From CALAED01 sp937891035 (lineage in GTDB: Bacteria > Actinomycetota > Actinomycetes > Streptosporangiales > Streptosporangiaceae): 53,612 bases of DNA. The stretch covers positions 1 to 53,612 of the forward strand of contig DASQSZ010000250.1 of the NCBI GenBank assembly GCA_035642125.1, read 5' to 3'. The notes under the pieces are model-generated. The model was not told the DNA's origin. It was given only the letters and a program-made list of their open reading frames with translations, and did no database searches. This document shows, in pieces, positions 7,455 through 13,786 of this stretch; position 1 is the first letter of the stretch, and each line of letters starts with the position of its first letter. The position numbers and the translations under genes were made by a program.

Positions 7455-8534
7455 ATGCCCGAACTCTCCGGCGGATGGGTGCCGAACGGGTTGTGCTCGC
7501 TGTTCGTCTGCGACATCGCCGCGTTCGGGCATCCTGCACGCAACGATCTTGATCGCGCCGCGGTGCGGACCGCGCTCTATGAAGGGCTGCGCAAGAGCTT
7601 CGACGCCGTAGAGGTCCCCTTCCGGATCTGCTACGTAGAGGACCGTGGCGACGGAGCGCTGATGGCGATCCCGCCGCGGGCCGACACGAGCGTGCTGGTG
7701 ACCACTCTGATCGACCGGCTACGGGCAGAGGTTCGGCGCCACAATCACGTCTCCGTCCCCACGGCACAGCTGCGGCTTCGGGTGGCAGTACACACCGGCG
7801 TGGTCCACTTCGACGGCAATGGCCTGGTCGGGACCGCCGTCAACCTCGCATTCCGGTTGCTGGAGGCCGAGCAGCTCAAGTTGACGCTGAGCGAGACGGG
7901 GGCCGACCTCGCGCTGATCGTTTCCATACGGGTCTACGACGATGTGATCCGGCACGGCCTGGGCCTGGTGGACCCGAGCGAGTATCAGCGGGTTGTGATC
8001 GATGTGAAGGAGACGGTCATGCCCGCCTGGATCATGGTGCCGGGGATCGGCAAACCGACATCGGCCATTTTCCCCACGCCGGTCACTGTCATCGACACTC
8101 GCACCGCCGCCCCGACCGCCCCCACCCCGCCCGCCGCTCCCGCCGCCACGTCCCTCGACCCGCCAGCGCTCCCTGCCGCCGACCTCCCCCCAGCGCTGCC
8201 CGCCGTCGGTCCGCCGACGCTGCCGGCCCCGGTCGCCATAGTCCATCCGGCGCCGGATCTCGACACCCTGGTGGACCTGGCCCTGGACATCCGGCAGCTG
8301 CGCGTCCGGCAGCTGCGCGAACAGATCGTCGCCGAGCTGCCGCTGGCGCTGACCCAGGCGATTACGAAGCGGCGCGCCAAGGGTGACCGGGCGGAATTGA
8401 TCGCGATCATCCGCACTTGCAGTGCGCATCCACACGGGCTGCGGGATCTCCTACACGTCGTCCGGCAGTTCGCCGGGAACTCCGCCCAGGTGACCGAGCT
8501 TGGCCGATCGATTGACGCGATGGAGCGGGCATAG
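7455..8534 (+). CDS. Nucleotidyl-cyclase-like domain protein with C-terminal EAD2-like domain
   Basis: This 359-residue soluble protein has a class III cyclase fold at about 1-185: CSLFVCDIAAFG (metal Asp20), EDRGDGALMAIP (second metal Asp), VAVHTGVVH, and VGTAVNLAFRLLEAE with the Asn and Arg expected for transition-state stabilisation. The catalytic set therefore looks intact, although such proteins in conflict systems are often degenerate. A long Ala/Pro linker (about 205-265) follows, then DTLVDLALDIRQLRVRQL, ELPLALTQAI, ELIAIIRTCSAHPHGLRDLL, closely matching the effector-associated domain 2 pattern. EADs recruit partners with the same EAD; no second EAD2 is seen here. The ATG at 7455 is used because the cyclase fold begins there. 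The stop is one base before the GTG of the kinase gene, indicating a coupled operon. Confidence 0.75.
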   Translation: MPELSGGWVPNGLCSLFVCDIAAFGHPARNDLDRAAVRTALYEGLRKSFDAVEVPFRICYVEDRGDGALMAIPPRADTSVLVTTLIDRLRAEVRRHNHVSVPTAQLRLRVAVHTGVVHFDGNGLVGTAVNLAFRLLEAEQLKLTLSETGADLALIVSIRVYDDVIRHGLGLVDPSEYQRVVIDVKETVMPAWIMVPGIGKPTSAIFPTPVTVIDTRTAAPTAPTPPAAPAATSLDPPALPAADLPPALPAVGPPTLPAPVAIVHPAPDLDTLVDLALDIRQLRVRQLREQIVAELPLALTQAITKRRAKGDRAELIAIIRTCSAHPHGLRDLLHVVRQFAGNSAQVTELGRSIDAMERA

Positions 8535-8535
8535 C

Positions 8536-10326
8536 GTGCCGGACCTCATCCCCCTCCAGAGCGGCGACCCTGAGCGAATCGGCGAATACACGGTGGTCGC
8601 CAGGCTGGGCGAGGGCGGTCAGGGCGTCGTCTATCTGGGCCAAACGACGAATGGCCGGCAGGTGGCGATCAAACTGTTGCACCCGTGGTTCGGCGGCACG
8701 GCGCGCGGCCGGGAGCTGTTCGCCAGAGAGATCGAGGCGGCCGACCGGATCAAGGGATACACCGCCCGCGTCCTGGCCTCCGCCGAGTACGCGGGCCGGC
8801 CGTACATCGTCAGCGAGTACATCGCGGGCGAGTCGATCCAGCGCAAGGTCGACCGCGATGGACCCTATGGCCCGGCGGAGATGATGGACCTGGCCGCGGG
8901 CACGGCCTCGGCCCTGAGCGCCATCCACGCCGCCGGACTCGTCCACTGCGACGTCAAACCGGCCAACATCCTGGCGGCCGCCGACGGCCCGCGGGTCGTC
9001 GACTTCGGCATCGCCCGGGCTCTGGAGACGATCGCACACCGAGACCACGGTCATCGCGGAACCCCCGCCTACATGGCGCCAGAGCAGATCGACCATGGCC
9101 CGATGGGACCCCGCACGGACGTCTTCTCGTGGGCATCGACGATGGTCTTCGCGGCCACGGGTACGCCGCCGTTCGGGCACAGCGACGACGAGTACGGGCA
9201 CGGGGTCATGTACCGGATCGTGAATCACGACCCCGGCCTCGACGGCGTCCCGGCGACGTTGCGCGAGGTGCTGTCGGCCTGCTTGCTGAAGAATCCGGTA
9301 ATGCGCCCCAGCGCCTCCGACGTGGTCTCGATGCTCGGGCGCGCGGCATCCCATCCGTTGCCCGTCGGCGCCCAGATCGGCGATCCGCTGACCGGGCATA
9401 CCCGCACCATCACTTGCGTCGCGTACGGGCTGCTCGGCGCGGATCGGCCGATCGCCGTCACCGGCGGGCACGATCGCACCACGCGGGTCTGGGACCTCAC
9501 GGAGCATCAGCAGGTCGGGGCGCCGTTCCGGCATGACAGCGCCGTCTTGGCGGTCGCCTGCGGCGGCGGACCCGGCGGCGCCCCCGTCGCGCTGACCGGC
9601 TGTCAGGACCACACCCTCAACCTTTGGGACCTGGCGAGCGGACGACGCATCGGCGCGCCGTTTCGCGGCCACGGCGGGGCGGTCGTATCGATCGCTTTGG
9701 CGAGGCTGGACGGCGACCAGGTGGCGGTGACCGTGAGCGACGATCGGTCGGTACGGCTGTGGGATCTCGCGCGGGGCCGCCAGCTAGGCCCTCCTCTCGC
9801 CCACAACAACAGCGTCATGTCGGTGGCCTGCGGCGAACTCGACGGGCGCCCGATCGCCGTCATCGGAGGCGCCTGGGATCAGTCCGTACGGATCCTTGAC
9901 CTGCGCGTTCGACGCCCAACGGGGCTGCCGTTGACCGGCCACACCAACTCGGTGATGTCGGTGGCCTACGGCGAACTCGACGGGCGCGCGATCGCGATGA
10001 CCGGCGGCTACGACCGGACCGTACGCATCTGGGATCTCGCCACCCGCCTCGAAATAGGTCCGCCGCTGACGCATCCGAGCGCGGTTATGTTCGTGACCTT
10101 CGGCCGGCGCGGCGGTCGCCCGGCCGTGCTGACCAGCGGCGCCGACCGCGCGGTGCGGGTCTGGGACCTGTCCAGGCGGGAGCAGGCCGTCGAACCGTTC
10201 ACGGCCAGACCGTCCCTACCCGGACCGCCCATCCCGATCGCATTCGGCGAGTTGGCCGGACATCCGCTCGCGATCACCTGTCACGAGGATCTCGCGATCA
10301 GACTATGGAGCCTCGGCCCGCCCTGA
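8536..10326 (+). CDS. Serine/threonine protein kinase fused to a seven-repeat WD40 propeller
   Basis: The start is GTG, one base after the upstream stop, with GGAGCG about 9 bases before it. The kinase domain occupies about 15-275: glycine loop LGEGGQGVVYLG (24-35), Lys46 in VAIKLL, catalytic loop VHCDVKPANIL (Asp about 138), DFG in VVDFGIARAL (about 156) and TPAYMAPEQ. The residue before the catalytic Asp is Cys rather than Arg, so this is a non-RD kinase that may not need activation-loop phosphorylation. Seven WD repeats follow (about 285-595) with ends such as RVWDL, NLWDL, RLWDL, RILDL, RIWDL, RVWDL and RLWSL, enough for a closed propeller. There is no transmembrane segment, so it is cytosolic. 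Such fusions are typical of actinobacterial signalling and conflict operons; the substrate is unknown. Confidence 0.92.
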   Translation: MPDLIPLQSGDPERIGEYTVVARLGEGGQGVVYLGQTTNGRQVAIKLLHPWFGGTARGRELFAREIEAADRIKGYTARVLASAEYAGRPYIVSEYIAGESIQRKVDRDGPYGPAEMMDLAAGTASALSAIHAAGLVHCDVKPANILAAADGPRVVDFGIARALETIAHRDHGHRGTPAYMAPEQIDHGPMGPRTDVFSWASTMVFAATGTPPFGHSDDEYGHGVMYRIVNHDPGLDGVPATLREVLSACLLKNPVMRPSASDVVSMLGRAASHPLPVGAQIGDPLTGHTRTITCVAYGLLGADRPIAVTGGHDRTTRVWDLTEHQQVGAPFRHDSAVLAVACGGGPGGAPVALTGCQDHTLNLWDLASGRRIGAPFRGHGGAVVSIALARLDGDQVAVTVSDDRSVRLWDLARGRQLGPPLAHNNSVMSVACGELDGRPIAVIGGAWDQSVRILDLRVRRPTGLPLTGHTNSVMSVAYGELDGRAIAMTGGYDRTVRIWDLATRLEIGPPLTHPSAVMFVTFGRRGGRPAVLTSGADRAVRVWDLSRREQAVEPFTARPSLPGPPIPIAFGELAGHPLAITCHEDLAIRLWSLGPP

Positions 10327-10478
10327 TCGGCAGCCGACGCGCCCCGGCACGCAGACACGCCCAAGGACAGCAACAAATCGCATGGCGAGGCGTGGCGATG
10401 GCGCGCATACTCGCGGTCAAGAACATGCGTGCGCAACAGGCGATATCGGCACGGGCTGGCCGAAGGGGGCAGGTGACC

Positions 10479-11906
10479 ATGGGTGTGGTCGGGGAACATG
10501 CCGTAGTGCTCGGTGCCGGGATGGCGGGGCTGCTCACCGCGCGGGTGCTGACCGAGTCGTACCGGCAGGTCACGGTCATCGAGCGGGATCAGTTAGCCGA
10601 GTCATCGGCCGGGCGGCGCGGGGTGCCGCAGGGACGGCACGCGCATTTGCTGCTGGCCCGGGGCAAGCAGGCGCTCGAAGGGCTGTTTCCCGGCCTGATC
10701 GACGAACTCGTCGCCGATGGCGCGGTGCCGCTTCGGGCACTGGAGGACTTTCCCGTCGGCATCGGCGGATATGCCACGAGGCGCGCGCCGGTCGGTGGAT
10801 TCGTGTCGATGACCAGGCCGTTCCTCGAAGGTCGCGTGCGGGCCCGCCTCGGCGACGCGGTCCGGTTCGTCGACGCGACCGACGTGATCGGGCCGGTGAC
10901 CGGCGGCGACGGGCGCGGCGGCGTGCGGGTGACCGGGGTGCGCGTCGCCCCGCAGGCGGCCGGCGACGGCGAGCACCGAAGCGGCGAACGGATCATCGAC
11001 GCCGACCTCGTCGTCGATGCCCTGGGCCGGGCCGGGCGCAGCCCCGCGTGGCTGCGCGAGATGGGTTACCCCGAACCGCCGGTCGATGAGTTGCACGTGG
11101 ACATCGGCTATGCCTCGCGGCTGCTGCGCTTGCCCGCCGGGGCGCTCGGCACCGACCTGGCCATGCTGATCGGGCCCCGGCCCGGGCTGTCGCGCGCCAT
11201 GGCGATCTTCAAGGTCGAGGACGAGCGCTGGTTGCTGACCTTGGTCGGGTACGCCGGTCATCCCCCCACCGACGACGCCGGCTATCTCGAGTTCGCCCGC
11301 ACGGTGGCGCCCGCCCATGTGTTCGCCGCCATCCAGGCGGGACAGCCGCTCACCGAGGTCCACCCCTTCCGGTTTCCGGCCAGTCGCAGGCGCAGGTACG
11401 ACCGGCTGCGGCGCTTCCCCACCGGGCTGTTGGTGACGGGCGACGCGATCTGCAGCTTTAACCCGATTTACGGTCAGGGCATGACGGTGGCGGCGCTGCA
11501 AGCGTACGCGCTGCGCCGGACCCTGGCCGGCGGCGAGCGCGACCTGGCGCGCCGGTACTTCCGCGCGGTGGCCAAAGTCGTCGCGCCCGTCTGGCGGTTC
11601 GGCCTGAACGCCGACCTGGCCATCCCGGAGATCGAGGCACCGCGCCCGGTTTCCTTCCGGATGGTCGACGCCTACATCAAGCGCGTGCAACGCGCGACGG
11701 CGCAGGACGACGTCGTCGCCTCCACGTTCTTCCGGGTGACCGGGCTCGACTATCCGGTCGGCCGGCTGCTGCGGCCCGCTATGGCCTGGCGGGTGCTGCG
11801 CCCGCGTCGCACCGCTCCTCCCACCGAGATCGTCGCCGCTCCTCCGCTCGGAACGAGCGCGGCCACGCCGTCGGCCACGCCGGCCACGCCGTCGGCCGCG
11901 TCATGA
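10479..11906 (+). CDS. FAD-dependent monooxygenase, LasC/epoxidase-like
   Basis: This 475-residue protein has an N-terminal Rossmann motif (VVLGAGMAGLLTARVL, about 8-23) followed by VIERDQL, a family segment RRGVPQGRHAHLLLARGKQALEGL, and the second FAD motif LLVTGDAICSFNPIYGQGMTVAALQA (about 317-342). This matches flavin monooxygenases related to polyether epoxidases of the LasC/MonCI type and p-hydroxybenzoate hydroxylase-fold enzymes. The ATG is supported by AAGGGGG nine bases upstream. The C-terminus is an Ala/Thr/Pro-rich tail. The stop overlaps the next start as ATGA, so the enzyme is probably made with the adjoining alpha/beta hydrolase and could supply its epoxide substrate. The real substrate cannot be read from sequence. 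Confidence 0.8.
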   Translation: MGVVGEHAVVLGAGMAGLLTARVLTESYRQVTVIERDQLAESSAGRRGVPQGRHAHLLLARGKQALEGLFPGLIDELVADGAVPLRALEDFPVGIGGYATRRAPVGGFVSMTRPFLEGRVRARLGDAVRFVDATDVIGPVTGGDGRGGVRVTGVRVAPQAAGDGEHRSGERIIDADLVVDALGRAGRSPAWLREMGYPEPPVDELHVDIGYASRLLRLPAGALGTDLAMLIGPRPGLSRAMAIFKVEDERWLLTLVGYAGHPPTDDAGYLEFARTVAPAHVFAAIQAGQPLTEVHPFRFPASRRRRYDRLRRFPTGLLVTGDAICSFNPIYGQGMTVAALQAYALRRTLAGGERDLARRYFRAVAKVVAPVWRFGLNADLAIPEIEAPRPVSFRMVDAYIKRVQRATAQDDVVASTFFRVTGLDYPVGRLLRPAMAWRVLRPRRTAPPTEIVAAPPLGTSAATPSATPATPSAAS

Positions 11907-12815
11907 GAACGTACGAGCTGACCGTGCGCGGCGTCCGTACGGTCGTCCGCGAGCAGGGCGAAAGCCGCGGCGGCGAGGCGGTCGTCTTCGTGCACGGCAG
12001 TCCGGGATCGGCGGCGGACTGGGACCACCTGCTCGCTCGGGCGGGGCGCCACACCCGGGCCATCGCCTGGGACGCCCCCGGGTTCGGCCAGGCGGCCAAG
12101 CCGCGCGACTTCGTGCATACCGTCGCCGAACACGGGGACTTCATCGGCGCGACCCTCGATGCCCTGGACGTGCATCGGGTGCATCTGTGCGTCCATGACT
12201 TCGGGGGCCCCTGGGCGCTCGAGTGGGCGGCGCGCGATCCGGGCCGGCTGTGCAGCCTGGTGCTCATCGACACCGGCGTGCTGCTCGGCTACCGGTGGCA
12301 TGCTCTCGCCCGGATTTGGCGTACGCCCGTCGCGGGCGAGCTATTCATGGCGACGACGACGCGTTGGGCCTTCCGGCTGCTCGTCGGCCGCCGGGGCAAC
12401 CCCCGGGGGACTGCCGGCCGAGTTCGTCGACCGCATGTATCGCGACTTCGATCGCGCGACCCGCCGGTCCGTGCTGCGGCTGTACCGCTCGCTGCCCGAC
12501 CCGGCCGGCTGGTCGGCCGCAATGTCGGCCACGCTGGCGACCGCGCCGCCGGCCGGATTAACGTCCGGGCGACCGGCCGGACCGCCGGCCGCGCCCGGCG
12601 AAGGTGACCTCCCGGTGCTGGTGATCTGGGGGGCGCACGACCCGTACCTCCGCGTCGAACAGGCCGAGATCCAGCGCCGCACCTTCCCGCACGCCGAGGT
12701 GGTCGTCCTGCCGGACAGCGGGCATTGGCCCTTCGCCGACGACCCCGATGCGGTCGGCGCCGCCGTCGGCGGGTTCTGGGAGCAGGTCATCACGCGCGAC
12801 CGATCCGTCCAGTGA
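11903..12815 (+). pseudogene. Alpha/beta hydrolase (epoxide hydrolase/haloalkane dehalogenase type) split by a one-base frameshift
   Basis: The first frame carries VVFVHGSPGSAADW, the nucleophile elbow VHLCVHDFGGPWALEWA with Asp as expected for epoxide hydrolases and dehalogenases, and a cap domain up to LLVGRRGNPRG. The rest of the protein continues in the next frame: LPAEFVDRMYRDFDRATRR, the acid residue in LVIWGAHDPYL and the catalytic His in PDSGHWPFADDP. The switch falls in the run CCCCGGGGG at 12401-12409; removing one G restores one 303-codon frame. All catalytic residues survive, so either the gene was inactivated very recently or the base is a homopolymer sequencing error. If functional, it would act after the FAD monooxygenase, with whose stop it overlaps. 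Confidence 0.82.
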
Positions 12816-12846
12816 TCTTAGGCCTCCGTTTTCGGTCGCCGGCGCG

Positions 12847-12852
12847 TAGCCT
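12847..12852 (+). promoter_or_regulatory. -10 box placed for a leaderless transcript
   Basis: TAGCCT fits TANNNT and lies seven bases before GTG 12860, so transcription should begin at or next to the start codon. There is no ribosome binding site at that spacing, which agrees with a leaderless mRNA and decides the start of the next gene. Confidence 0.5.
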
Positions 12853-12859
12853 GGTGCGT

Positions 12860-13786
12860 GTGGAGGAGATCTGGCGCCGGCTCGAAGCCTGTCACGCGAT
12901 CGTCTACTTCGCACCGGAGGCCAAGCCCGTCTACACGGCCGCCGGGCTCAAGGGCTACTGGATGGGCTACTTCGCCTCTCGTTCGGCCGCGCTCGGCGCC
13001 GCCCCCGCGGACGTGGTGACCGCCGTCTTCTACAACTTCGCCCCGGCCAGGGTGGAGCGCGCCATCCCCGATGCCTGGGCCTACTCCTCGCCCGACGTCG
13101 TGCTGGCGGCGCGGCTTGAGGTGGCCGACCAGTCGCTGCGGCGGCTGCTCGGCGATCTCGTCACCGCCCCGTCGACCGCCGAGGCCGCCGCGCTCGCCCA
13201 ACGCGCGGTCGCGGCCTGCCCACGCGCGGGGCGACCGCTGTTCGCCGCGCACGCGGCCCTGCCGGTGCCCGCCAAGCCGCACCTCGCGCTGTGGTGGGCG
13301 GCGAGCGCGCTGCGCGAGTTCCGCGGCGACGGGCACATAGCCGCGCTGCTGGCCGCCGAAGTGGACGGCTGCGAGGCCAACGTGATCTCAGTGGCGAAGG
13401 GCACCGCAGCGACCACACAGCGCGAATCCCGCGGTTGGACGGAGGCGGAGTGGGCGGCGGCCGCCGAGCGGCTGCGCGACCGCGGCTGGCTCGCCGCCGA
13501 CGGCACGCTCACGACCGCCGGACGTCGCGCGCGCGACGACATCGAGGCCGTGACCGACCGGCTCGCCGCCCCGATGCCGGCCGCGCTCGGGCCGGCGGAC
13601 CACGACCGGCTGGTCGACTGCCTGCGCCCCATCGTGCGACGCATCATGGACGCGGACGCCATCCCGTTCCCCAACGCGATGGCCCTCCCCCGCCTCGACG
13701 AGCCGGGCACCGAGCCGGTCATCGAGGCGGGAACCGAGCCGGGCACCGAGGCGGGCGGGGAGCCGGCGCCGACGAGTTCGGATTAA
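12860..13786 (+). CDS. SCO6745-family protein
   Basis: The 308-residue product opens EEIWRRLEACHAIVYFAPEAKPVYTAAGLKGYWMGYFASR, which matches the SCO6745 family of actinobacterial proteins (xxHAVxYFxPExxxAxxxxGLxGFWxGYFAxRxAPLG). The body is alpha-helical. A central part (GWTEAEWAAAAERLRDRGWLAADGTLT) reads like a winged-helix segment, so DNA or ligand binding is possible. Its function is not established to my knowledge. The tail is an imperfect GTEP/EAG repeat and probably disordered. It has its own leaderless-type promoter and ends convergently over the stop of the GH127-like gene. Confidence 0.75.
   Translation: MEEIWRRLEACHAIVYFAPEAKPVYTAAGLKGYWMGYFASRSAALGAAPADVVTAVFYNFAPARVERAIPDAWAYSSPDVVLAARLEVADQSLRRLLGDLVTAPSTAEAAALAQRAVAACPRAGRPLFAAHAALPVPAKPHLALWWAASALREFRGDGHIAALLAAEVDGCEANVISVAKGTAATTQRESRGWTEAEWAAAAERLRDRGWLAADGTLTTAGRRARDDIEAVTDRLAAPMPAALGPADHDRLVDCLRPIVRRIMDADAIPFPNAMALPRLDEPGTEPVIEAGTEPGTEAGGEPAPTSSD

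Noticed and set aside
8407..9672. Minus-strand open frame of 421 codons
   Set aside because: It is antisense to the kinase-WD40 gene, with low-complexity composition.
12395..12415. Programmed +1 frameshift in the hydrolase gene
   Set aside because: CCC-CGG-GGG is not a recognised +1 slippery site with stimulatory stop or structure. A homopolymer error or mutation is simpler.
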